From Malus domestica (Eukaryota > Streptophyta > Magnoliopsida > Rosales > Rosaceae): 64,000 bases of DNA. The position numbers were made by a program, and so were the translations under genes. Below the pieces are notes generated by a model. That model had not been told where the DNA came from. It did no database searches and saw only the letters and a program-made list of their open reading frames with translations. The stretch is taken from contig NC_091664.1 of NCBI RefSeq assembly GCF_042453785.1, positions 1,975,001 through 2,039,000 on the forward strand, read 5' to 3'. Positions 49,536 through 60,662 of the stretch are shown one piece after another (the stretch's first letter is position 1; each line of letters opens with the position of its first letter).

Positions 49536-50677
49536 ATCCATATACACACAACCTGGTTTCGACCTAAGATGTTTTCCGACGGTTCTCAACCGTTTTTCAA
49601 GCGATTTTCACCTATCCATCACCTGTAACCTCACCCACAACCTCCTCTCTACCATTCTCCATCCAAAATCAGAAGAAAAACGATTGTAGTTTGGTGAAAA
49701 ACCCACCACGGGTGCGGCGGTAAACCTTGTTGAAATCCATCAATTGTGAAACGTTTTCCTCCAATTACCACAACCATTAGACTTCCCTTGAGAACTAGAG
49801 CAAAGCCCAAACAGCCTTAGGTGCATTGGCACATCAAGGAAGGAGAATAGAAGTTCACTCATTTTAAGGTTCCGACGGGTTTGAGTGAAATTGGAGCCTT
49901 TTCCGGCCAAATTGGACTTGGTCACAGGCGACGATGGTTCGTGATGTCTTGATATTCGTGCTAGGGAGTCATAGCACGGACCTCAGGTAAGTGGGTCTTT
50001 TCCTTTTTATCGTGTGTGTGTGTATATATATATTATATGATTGATAATTCCACAAACGTTTATAAGTTGATTATTGCTTACGATTACTGTGAATGCTTTG
50101 AAATAATTATTGTGAACTACGAATGACTTGATCCTTGTTTAGGGTACGTAGGTAGTATAATGAGACGTTAGATGCATCCATGCAATAAATGAGACTAATT
50201 AATTGAGACAATAGCCTTGTTCAGGGAATTGAGTAATGTGAGGGACATTGGTGGAAAATGTGAGATTTAACCTTATGATTTGGTGGTTAAATGTTAGTCA
50301 TAAATCAATGTGTGAAGAATCAAGAATTTGAAGTAAGGAAACGTAAGTAATGATAGTTAATTAAACTAGTGTCTAGTTGGGTTTATCACCGATAATTATT
50401 CCTGAAAATAAATAGTTCGGGAATAGGGCGTTACAACTTATGCATTTTTATGCCATATTATATATATGTATATAATTGAAAATGCTATAACATGGTTGAG
50501 TATTAAATTGCATCATGGTTTATCTATAAGTATATTACCTGCACATAATTATTGTAACGCTTTGAAGTGCAAAGGTGAACGCAGGACACCTAGGTAAGTT
50601 CATGTGAGTTATGGTATTAGTTGAAATGATTGGAGTTATGGCATGACTACATGTATGTTTTAGGCAAATCTGACCTT

Positions 50678-51284
50678 GTCGTACACGTTGCAATAGAGGC
50701 AACTCCGACATTGTCGTACAGGTTGTCTATAAATCGTACATGCCATATTAGATGCATTTAGAGCTCATAACCCTGCACCCCGGTGTTCGTGCTCTCGCCT
50801 AAGGACAGGGCCTAGCCTTCACGTGATCGTTCATCTCCCACACCACACACTCACCTTGGATTCAAGGTAGGTACCAACCTATCGTACAGACTACATTAGG
50901 TGGTTCCGACTCGTAGGTAACTTGCAATACTTCACACAGTCTTCACGTGATTGTAGCACTTGAGCGTAATTATTTACACACAGCCTGTCGTACGGATCAC
51001 TAAAGGTAGTTCCGACTTGTGTGTAGGGATATGTGATGAGCTATGAGTTTAGCCGTATAGGCCACAAGAGGTGGATCCGGCTGACATATTACTGGGATAT
51101 TGATTAATGAGATATGGATAAGTCGTACAAGTCACTATAGGTGACTCCGACTTATATGCTAGCATTGATTGATGCGTTATGGGTGCAGTCGTATATGTCA
51201 CTATATGTGACTCTGACTTATGTGCTAGCATTGATTGATGAGCTATGGGTGCAGTCGTACAGGTCACATTAGGTGACTCCGACT
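50678..51284 (+). repeat. Array of seven hairpin modules in the split LTR
   Basis: Modules at 50678-50709, 50882-50910, 50987-51016, 51051-51082, 51120-51153, 51187-51218 and 51253-51284. The last five are spaced 64-69 bp apart. The general form is AGTCG-TACAG-GTCAC-loop-GTGAC-TC-CGACT. Inner stems vary in a paired way: GTTGC/GCAAC, ACTAC/GTGGT, CCAC/GTGG, GTCAC/GTGAC. Confidence 0.78.
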
Positions 51285-51989
51285 TGCGTGCTAATATAGA
51301 TTATTGAGCACATGATTATTTATATTGCTAATGAGATGCTGTGTCGTGGTTTAATTATGGATTTACTATTGATATACTGTTGACTTCAAATTGATACGTA
51401 GTATGATTTTTTGGAAACTATACAAGTGTTGCAGCGAGGGGTTATAACGATTTAGAAGGTTTTTATTAAAATTTTATCTATAGGGCCACTCAACCTTGTT
51501 TTGTTTTCACCCTCCAGGTTTTATTAGCTGAGCTTTCTTATCGTCGATGATTCGTGGCAAATCTTAGTATTAGAGATTTCTTTTGAGCGTATGATTCTTA
51601 ATCCACTATACTGTACTTACTTATGCTTTAACGTCACGTGTGAAGTGAGTTCATTCTCACTCACCAACGCACTCTTAGGTTAAATTTATTCATATTTTTC
51701 CACATCATCATACTTTATGGCTTCGTCACCTTCTAGGTGTCGGCCAGCACAACTCGATTCGAAGTTATAGTGGACATCCCGGATCGGGGTGTGTCAGTTC
51801 ATCCGTGGTGTCCAGATTGAATATGAACATGCAAGACTCATTAAGTTTTGTGAAATCCTTTTGAAAAACCATATAATCCTTAAGACTTGTCATCCATCCT
51901 AAGAAGTTACACATATTAACCACAAGAAGCCTTAGTCAATTTCTAGGACAGTCATTCGCCAAAATTGCATCAAATTACTTTTCTAAATA

Positions 51990-52135
51990 GGGAGTTTTAA
52001 CGAAACACTCCTGGTACTGTTCACGTTTTAATGAAAAATCACATTTTTACCTTTTCCTATTACTATTCATTACACCTTTATTTGTCATTTTTCATTAAAA
52101 CTAAAGTCTTTTTTGGACTTTTCGTTAGTTTTTTT
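51990..52135 (+). mobile_element. MULE-type MITE, 146 bp (family member)
   Basis: Exact 9-bp duplication TTCTAAATA (51981-51989 and 52136-52144). The body GGGAGTTTTAACGAAAC to TTTTCGTTAG matches members at 3179 and 23781. It sits in the right half of the oldest repeat layer. Confidence 0.85.
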
Positions 52136-53190
52136 TTCTAAATACCCTAATGATGGCCAATCATCAAGACAATTAGATAGGTTCAAATACGGTGATTAAT
52201 AATTCAAAACTTACATGCATAATATCATAAGCAAATTGAAAAAAAACTACATATTATTGCTAAGGCTCGTGGCCTCACCCTAGCAAACGAAATTAGTTAT
52301 GAACAATCATAAAACAAAATATTATTAAGAACAAGGACATAAAACACCTTGAAAATAAACTTGAATCGTCAAAAGCTCTAAAGTAGTGCGCTCTCTAAAG
52401 TAATGCGTTCTTTCCCCCTAATGGCTAATAAGCCTTATTTATACTACTAGAAAAATAAAATTCTGCCTAAAAAATGTCTTCTAAAAACTAGGAAACATAA
52501 TAGAATAAGATAACTAGAAAATACATTCATATTTAAACTGAAATTCGGACTTCTTAGAAAATCAGACTTTTGACCGACCAAATCAACTCGGATTTGGTCC
52601 CAAAATGATTATTTTTAAAGCTTGAGACGTCCCTAACAAATCATCAGAAGGAATCTTCCTTAAAATATGCCATCTTGACTTTCTAAATACCCAAAACATC
52701 CATAAACGTTAATCTGGGAAATTTGCACGCTGGGGTTGTATTTCATTGCCATAGTCAAACGGCTTGGTAGAAAAATCTAGAATTTTGAAACACTCATGAA
52801 ATCCTCCAATTGGAATCACTCAAAAATTCATCTGTTTGATCACTTTTTGCTTAAGAGGAAGTCGAATGTCCTACATTGAAAATACATAACAAAGTATCAA
52901 AGTTTTACCAAAATAACCATTAAATTATAACTAAGATGAGGGTAAAATATAAAGTATAATATCGACTCATCAATACACATACATTTTATATTATGTATGA
53001 ATTAGCTAACTATAACAATGATGACTCCTATTTTTTGGCCTTTGACAAAGCAAGACAACACAAACACATGTCTGATACTATAATCTCTTAAGGTGTATTT
53101 TCATGTATATAATAAATAATATATATGAGTGATATATGTAGATTTCACTTGTACCTACTTAAGGCAAAAGAAATAATATACATATATACA

Positions 53191-53456
53191 CAGTGTAGTA
53201 CCGTTACATTTCATAAACAGTGTAGTACCATTAAATTTCATAAATAGTATAGTAAGTTTCATAAACAATATGTGTGATGACGCGCGGGACATATATATAC
53301 AGTGTAATACTGTTAAGTTTCATAAACAGTATGTGTGAGGACGCTCTGGACATATATATACAATGTAATACTGTTAAGTTTCATAAACAGTGTAATACTG
53401 TTAAGTTTCATAAACAATGTAGTACTGTTAAGTTTCATAAATAGTGTAGTACCGTC
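53191..53456. repeat. Minisatellite, unit about 27-33 bp
   Basis: Eight or so copies of a unit like CAGTGTAATACTGTTAAG followed by TTTCATAAA. Two copies are separated by longer higher-order spacers carrying GTGTGANGACGC and GGACATATATATA. No coding. Confidence 0.8.
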
Positions 53457-54019
53457 AGTTTTTTTTTAAATTTTTTTAATATTAAAATTATGTCTTTTTC
53501 ATTAAAATTTAAGTTTTTTTTCCTTTTTTATTAAAATTTAAGAGTTTTTCCATAAAATTTAAATCTTTTTCATTAAATAAAGTTATACATGATTTTTTGT
53601 TAAAATAAACTTAGCCCAAGCCATTTTCATGAAAGTTCTCAACTTTATGATAAATCAACCATAAATCAACAATCTAACAACAAATAAACCATAAAGAACA
53701 AAGTTATGGTAAAAGTTATTGGGTGACTAATAATAACATTATAATTCGTTTAAAAAAAAATAATAATAATAACATTATAATACATAGTTGCTTACTAGTG
53801 AGTATCTTATATACTTACTTTTTAGATTTGACCTAAAAATATTTTAACATATGTTTTATTGTTTTAAAAAATAGTTCACGTGTTATTTAATTTTTCTTAC
53901 ATTTTTAAAACAAGAAACACGTGTTATATTTTGATCAAGTTAAATAAAAAATGTGTATATATGGTACTCACGAGTGAGTACTTAAGTATTATCCATAATA
54001 ACATGTCTGTGGTTAGGAT

Positions 54020-54275
54020 GTTGATTTAGAATTCTTTTGGAAGTCTTTCTAAAATGATTGAAATTACTTTTACCAAAAATATTTTTAGGTTCTAAAAAGC
54101 ACTTGAAGTGCTTCTTGCAAGAAACATCAGTAAAAAAAAAAAAAAGGGGTAAAAAGCAATTTAAGTGTTTTTTTTTCCCCTAGAATTCACTTGTATTTTA
54201 CTAAGAATTGATTTCAAAAACATTTTCACGAGAAACGCTTTTAGCTATTCTAAAAGCATCCCAAAATGAGCTCTT
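54020..54275. repeat. MITE-like inverted sequence
   Basis: The sequence from about TTCTTTTGGAAGTC to GCATCCCAAAATGAGCTC has weak inverted symmetry and motifs (AAGCACTTGAAGTGCTT) shared with about 60985-61215. The edges are not resolved. Confidence 0.35.
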
Positions 54276-54355
54276 ATTGTTAGATTTGTATCTAATCCAA
54301 CATCAATTATAAGGTTAGTAAATGAAACAATTATTATGTATTATTATAAAAGAAA

Positions 54356-55224
54356 GGCTTTATAGTCAAAATGGTCCTTGTGATTTGCATAACAGATCAC
54401 TTTGATCCCTAATATTGAAAATCAATAGAAATGGTACCTGATATTGTCCACCATCCATTATTTCGGTCATTCCGTTAAAAACTCCGTTGAGTGTCCTGGA
54501 GCTTTTGGCCGGAAGTTTGAGCAGTTTTCAAAGTTTCGTAACTCAATCGTTTCTTAACTAAATTCAACTCATAATATATCAAAATGAAGATAGTAAAGTG
54601 TAGAATAAGATTATACCTATTTGTAAGCCCAGTGGTTGCCAAAGATGGTCGAAAAATAGCCTGAAAGGTGACTGATCCGTGGGAAAACTGGAAAACTCAC
54701 CAGAAACTGGGTAAACTTTAAACGTTCACAACTTCTTCAATACTCAACGAAATCGAGTAATTCAAAATCGAAAATCATACTTCTCAACGAGACAAAGAGA
54801 ATGGTACCTTTCTCAATGTCTAATTCATTGTGGCTTGGCCAGAAAACAGCTCCAAAATGGCTAACTCGATTTCGTTGAGTATTGAAGAAGTTATGAACGT
54901 TTAAAGTTTACTCAGTTTCCGACGAGTTTTCCAGTTTTCTCACGGAATAGTCACTTTTCAGGTTATTAATCTTGTTCTACACTTTCTTATCTTCATTTTG
55001 ATATATTATGGGCCGAATTTGGTTAAGAAACGATTGAGTTACGAAACTTTGAAAATTGCCAAAACTTTCGGCCAAGAACTCCGGGACACTTAACAGAGTT
55101 TTCAACGGAATGACCAAAATAATGGATGGTGGACAATCTTAGGGACCATTTCTATTGATTTTTAATCTCAGGAACCAAAGTGATGTGTTATACAAATCTT
55201 AAAAAACATTTTAACTAAAAAGCC
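54356..55224. mobile_element. Large foldback MULE-type element, 869 bp, arms of about 390 bp
   Basis: Exact 9-bp duplication TAAAAGAAA (54347-54355 and 55225-55233). Ends GGCTTTATAGTCAAAATGG and CATTTTAACTAAAAAGCC are inverted. The arms stay complementary for about 390 bp (for example TCGTTTCTTAACTAAATTC against GAATTTGGTTAAGAAACGA), leaving a spacer of about 100 bp. No protein. A transcript would form a long hairpin. Confidence 0.9.
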
Positions 55225-55233
55225 TAAAAGAAA

Positions 55234-56213
55234 ACACAGATGTTTACATTTTTCACCAAGTACTAATTAATTGTGACAGCTTATCAACTTAGCTTACCAA
55301 TCTAACCAATAAATCAACAATCCTAACTACCGAATAAACTAACTCTATGAGCTGTTATCCGCTGTTGTACAAATTTTCTTCAATACATGTCCACACTAGT
55401 ATCCTCTGTATAACGGAAATTAAGTCTTGCATTATAGTTTTAAAAACATGTTAGGATGATCACGTTATAATATGCTATTTACGTATTGAGGGACCACACC
55501 GTACGTGCTTCAACATCACCTAATGAAGCATGCTATTATGCATGGGTTGCTTAATTATATATATTTTTAAAGAACTAGCTGGTGACTTCGCCACAGCGGT
55601 CCACTCTTTAGGGAGTTGGAAAGACTCACAGAGGCATTTCATTCTTTAGCCACCATCGTGTGCTTCACCAGCACAAAAAATCAAGCCCAGAATATGGCCG
55701 TAAATTCATCGCAAACCACAGAGTCACCCGTGGTGGTTGCTTAATTATGTATTTGACTTAGAGAGATGTTAGTCGTGAAGGGACATGTTTAAGAGCACGA
55801 ACCTACTTGTAGTAGTGTTTGAAGTGATTTTTCGCATCTCTCTGTTTGCTCATCAACTGATACTACACAACAGCCGGTTTTTCTTCAGTATGTGTGCACT
55901 TTTTTCACATCGTCAAAGTGGTTACGTTTTTCGAGGGGGCCATTACACTCAAAGACAACACTACCACTCGAAGCACCTAACACTAGTTATTACAACTTGA
56001 GCAAGAACATAGAAGATGGCACCTTGCCCGGCCTATCATCTAGCTGTAACAACTGCAATTTGAATTACATGACCTCCTAATGCGGCTTTGACATTCAACC
56101 GTATATAAAATCGTTCACTATCTTTCCACGTAAACAATCAATCAGATTGGTTTTATGGTCTCCGTCTCCTCCTTACGTTTCTAAATTATTAACAATTGGT
56201 AAACATGAAAGAA

Positions 56214-56245
<32 letters not shown>

Positions 56246-57392
56246 GATGTATGTATGTATATAGATGTATGTTTTGTATGTACACAAGCCTTTTAGGGGA
56301 GGGATCTACAATTTTGAAAAAAGAAAGAACGAGGATTAATTGCGGGACCCATTTCATATCAAATTCCAACTATTCAAACTATCTATATTATAAATCTCAA
56401 TTCATAGGTCATCTTTGCAAAAATCAATTCAATTCGAAACAATTTACTCATTCAATTGTCACGATGAAATTTTAATATTTCTTAGATCATAGTGATTGTC
56501 AATTTCTTTGAACTCAATTAGATGCCTCAAATATTTACAATTTAGCTAATATTTTGCAAGAATCATGTAAGAGGTGCAATTTGAAAAATAGATAGTTTAA
56601 ATAGATGAAGTTAGATGTAGCGTGGACTCCACTACTCATCCCCGTCACTTTCCTAATACATGTGCAGCACTACAAAAGTCACTTTCAAACAAAAGGTCCA
56701 CCCTTACAACCAACCTAACATGTTTCCATCTAACTTGCTCTCTTCCATGTGCAATTGTCTCTATCAAGATCTCTCTCTCTCTCTCTTCCAGCTTTAAATC
56801 CAATCATATCAACCTACCCCATTAATAACCAAAATCTTTGTTTATTTTGATTAAATCTTGCAAGCATAATGACCAGAATCCTAAGCAGCCATGTTGTTCT
56901 ACAGCCTAGGGCATCAACTAAACAGATATACCCAACACACTGAATATAACATCAACAAAGTCTTATCCCACTAAATAGGGTCGGATTTATGAATCCCAGA
57001 ACGCCAACAAACGCCAACAAAGCCTTATACCAAACACAATGAATGAATTGTCAAAAGAAGAAAGCAAAACGGAAAGAGGAATATCATTAAACAATCACTA
57101 ATGAGTATGTGAAATATCATACAACAAACATTCTTTAATTTCTTTAATTTTTTTCTTTCTCACGATCGGTAGCAACTCAATCAAGCTGTTAGCAATACAA
57201 GGATCAATAACTGAAGGTTCAGGCACGCATGAGATTTAGTGACATAAAGATCGCGGAAAGAACGAGAAAAAAAACAATAAATACAATAAATTTGTGATAC
57301 CTGCTGCTTTACTTGATCATATCTTCCCCATCCCAACTCTTTCAAGTTTCTTTTTCTTGGTTCCAAAATGTTATAGTCTATTTCTTTTTTTA
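55234..57392. other. Intergenic, with microsatellites and a LINE tail
   Basis: No gene recognised. It contains an (AT)n tract at about 56214-56241, a (CT)n tract at about 56770-56787, and an RTE LINE 3' tail on the minus strand at about 56948-57000 (CTTATCCCACTAAATAGGGT, then ATGAATCCCAGAACGCCA). The part near 57393 is the TMK 3' flank. Confidence 0.5.
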
Positions 57393-60300
57393 TCATCGAC
57401 AATCCATTGAATCAAATGAGTCAGCAAATCCGGAAGGTTTTGAAGGGATGCTTGATTGAGTTTGAGAGAAGGACATATCATCAAACATCCTAGAAGTACC
57501 TTCATTGGCTTGCCATCTTTGCAACGCTTGCGGAAGGCTCATGTGCAGGTCGATGCCAGAGTTTTCTTCTTCATGGGTGGTAGGTTTCCAGTGCTCAACA
57601 AGAGGACCCAGGATGTTGACAGCATGTCCCATGTCTGGTCTCTGGTACGGCTCACGAGCAGTGCAGTGTCCTGCCAGCTCAGCAACTTTGTATATGCTCT
57701 CCATTGTCTCCTCATCGGGGTCAAGAGTTTGGTCAATAGCCTTCGGAATGTTTTCTTTGTTGACAAGGACTCTGCGGAACCATGAGACCAAATGAGACCG
57801 TTCATCTGGCATTGTATCATCTAGAGCTTTTCTACCGCTTATCAACTCCATCAAAACCACTCCGAACGCATAAACATCTACTTTTGTAGTGACTCTGCCA
57901 GTAGCTGATTATAGGAACACAAATCACATCAACGTTCTAGAATAACGACACAACGACAATTAAATCATAGAGAAAAACGTAATTTCACAATTTCAAAGTG
58001 AACAACAAATTTACTAAACCCTTAAATCGTAGCATCTGTTCCCAGTGAATTCAAAAGTCCAGTTCAACAAATTACGTAAGGGTATTATATTGTCTCTTTT
58101 CCTTGCTCTTTTTGAGTTCTAGAATCTAGTCAAAACAAAACAAAACAAAACATGCAGTGGAGACAAATACTATTTCCTCCTCCAAAGGAATTGGTTGACA
58201 TGTTCAATGCAATTCAGTGGCAATATTAACTTGCAGGTCTGCATACATATATAAGTTAGCTTGATATGCTGTAAGTCTGGAATGATTGAAGCTTAGGTAC
58301 ATGCATGATTGTTCAATTAATAGATGAATATCTAAAAATTAGAGGGTTTCTCTTACCTGCATATTCTGGTGCGAGATACCCGAATGTCCCTGCCAACCTT
58401 GTCTCAACCGAATACTTCCCGTCAGGCGCGTTTTTAACCAGTCCGAAGTCAGCAACCTTGGCCCTCATGTCATCGCCCAGAAGTATGTTTGAGGGCTTTA
58501 AATCTCGGTGAATGAAACTTTGTTGAGCCAAGCTGTGCAAATATTCCACTCCTCGTGCCACATCCAATGCTATTGTTACTCTCTGCTTCCAAGTCAGTGG
58601 AGGCACACCAATCTCGCGCCATTCAAATAAATGCTGTGTTAAAGTCCCTTGTGGCATGTACTCATAGACCAAAAGTCTCTCATTGCCATTGATACAGGAT
58701 CCCAAAAGCGCAACCAAATGCCTATGCCTGACCTTAGTAAGGACCGCAATTTCTGCCTGAAACTCGTTCAATCCCTTAGTGCCTACGGCCACAGATTCCA
58801 TCCGTTTGACGGCAATTTTAGTCCCATCATGCAATTCGCCTTTATAAACAATTCCAAATCCTCCTCTGCCTAATATGTTGTCCTCGCTAAAATTGTTTGT
58901 CACTTGTCTTAGAACTTGGATCGAAATCGCAACATTTCCACCCTCAAAAACATGAAGGTCACCACTGCTCTGGCTTTGCAGTTCACTTGTAACTCCATTG
59001 TACCCATTTGCGCTACTCATAACATCACTCTTAGCAATTTCTATCCCAGTTAATGGATTAGCCACCCTTCCAAATTTCTTATGCTTTTTACCAGCATAAC
59101 ATTTGTAGGACACAAACAATACTACCACAATGAAAATGACAACGGCAATAACTATACCAGCAATCATACCAGGGGATACCGAAGGACCATTTGATGCCTG
59201 AGCCGGACTCCCACTAGGAGTAGTTCCATTAGAACCAGTACCCGACGGAGTACCTCCTCCACCTCCAGTGCTCGGAGTTGTCCCAATCAACACATTACCA
59301 GTTGTAACTAACTTCACCGTAGATGGAAATTTCGGAATTACCCCACTTAGATTGTTGTTGGAAACATCAAGAAGCTGAAGCTGAGTCAAGCTTAACAAGC
59401 TATCCGGTATCGACCCAACCAAATTGTTACGACTCAACACCAAATTTTTCAAAGATGTCAGATTGGCAAAAGCAGGCGAAATGGTCCCATTGAAATGCTT
59501 GTTGTCAAAATTCACTGTGAAAACCTTTCCCTGTGGATCACAAACAATGAAGCTCCATCCACTGCAAGGCTTGTTTCCTGTCCAAGAATCAGCAAGCAAA
59601 ACCGGATATCCGAAAGCCCCTGCAACCTCAAGCAGCGTGGTGACCAGCGGATCACAAGTCCCTGGAGTCGTTTGACAAAAGCTATTACCATCAACTGTGG
59701 ATTTCTCCACGGTGGACCTGAAAGCCGGCATTGGACCCTGCAGCTTGTTGTTGTCCAAAGAAACGTTCTTCAAAGAAGATATGGACATCAATGTGGCGGG
59801 CACAATGCCCGTAAACTGGTTATCGCGGAGCTGAAGATCGAACAAAGTTACACACTTTGAGAGATCTGGGATCGGACCAGTGAATTGGTTGTTTTGAAGC
59901 CAAACCTGGGACAACTGGGTCATGTTTGCTAAGACTTCAATGGAGCCAGACAACCCAAGTAGCTGATTGTTAAGCCAGAGGTTCTGAATCCCAGATCCAG
60001 AAAACGTTTTGGGCAAAGGACCAGTAAAGTTATTGTAAGAAAGCCTCAGGTTTTGCAAGTTCGGAAACGAATCGAACACATCAGGCAACGACCCATATAA
60101 ATTCACATTACCTGCAGCGAAAGTGACCAAGCTGGAAGCTTCAGTGAGCTCCGAGGGGAAAACCCAAGAGTCGAGATTGATGTTCTGGCTCATGCTCAAA
60201 ATCTGCAAGCTCGAGAGGCCCGTGAAGCAGCCGGCGGGAATGGAGGTGAAGTTGTTGGTGTCGAGGTAGACTTCTTGGAGGGAAGAGAGGTTGGCCAAAG

Positions 60301-60619
60301 AAGGAAAGGCGCCGGAGAGAGAGTTGCTCTGGAGAGAGAGAGTGGTGAGCTGGGAGAGAGAGTTGAGATTTGAAGGGAGAGAGCCGGAGAGACCTTTGGA
60401 GGCTAAGTTGATGGAGGTGACTCTCTTTGAAGTGTCGCAGTTGACACCGTCCCAGCTGCAGTAGGCGGTGCTTGTTGACCAGCCTTTGGGTGCGGGGTTG
60501 AGGCTTGCTGTGAGTTTTGACATGACGTCGGAGTCGTCGGCGGCGGTGGGGGCGGTGGCGATCAGGCGAAGGAGAGAGAGAGCTAGAATGAGAGCTTGTA
60601 GGATTTTCTGCTTACCCAT
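57393..60619 (-). CDS. TMK4: TMK-family LRR receptor-like kinase (TMK4-like)
   Basis: A plasma-membrane receptor-like kinase; Arabidopsis TMKs act in auxin-related cell-surface signalling. Two exons, 58357-60619 and 57393-57904, joined at EYAG/TGR (phase 1, GT-AG), giving 924 residues, normal for the family. Seen: signal peptide (about 1-26), N-terminal LRR cap with CSWDGVNC, an LRR block, a non-LRR island with a second cap ([10 protein letters not shown]), three further LRRs, a Gly/Ser/Pro-rich linker, a membrane segment about 483-507 ([20 protein letters not shown]) and a kinase domain with [11 protein letters not shown] about 580, [15 protein letters not shown] about 700, DFG and APEY. HRD and DFG are intact, so it should be an active kinase. 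The C-terminal [10 protein letters not shown] and [10 protein letters not shown] match TMK4. Orthology is supported by the At3g23750 neighbourhood. Confidence 0.94.
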
Positions 60620-60629
60620 TTCTGGGTTT

Positions 60630-60662
60630 CTAGAGAGAGAAAGAGAGAGAGAGAGAGAGGGG
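60630..60662 (-). promoter_or_regulatory. (CT)n-rich 5' leader of the TMK gene
   Basis: Just upstream of the ATG the minus strand is a (CT)n tract, probably within the 5' UTR. Such pyrimidine-rich leaders are common in plant genes. No TATA box was assigned. Confidence 0.5.

Larger units (their letters stand above)
39769..51796 (+). repeat. Chromovirus-type LTR on + strand, split by the 40157-49535 element
   Basis: The left part 39769-40156 begins TGTGACAACCCGTCC; the right part 49541-51796 ends GGATCGGGGTGTGTCA. Joined they make an LTR of about 2.6 kb with ends like those of the inserted element (TGTCACA... and ...GGGGTGTGTCA) but in the opposite orientation. No internal coding region or partner LTR is present, so it is probably a solo LTR. 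No target duplication was found around it, so its exact edges are uncertain. Confidence 0.6.
39395..52975. repeat. Oldest layer of a nested repeat block (flanks of the LTR elements)
   Basis: The left piece (about 39395-39768), containing TTTTTCCACAGGGATTGAATGAATAA, and the right piece (about 51797-52975), ending near TATAATATCGACTCATCAATA, look like the two halves of one dispersed plant repeat. I recognise the CCACAGGGATTG and ATCGACTCATCA motifs as recurrent in plant genomes. No protein was seen. Element class and exact ends are inference. Confidence 0.4.

Noticed and set aside
50678..51284. Regularly spaced repeats considered as a CRISPR-like array.
   Set aside because: Plant nuclear DNA, variable stems and spacing, no cas genes, and the repeats lie in an LTR.
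59424..59860. Plus-strand frames opposite the TMK ectodomain.
   Set aside because: Antisense shadows of a well-supported receptor kinase exon.
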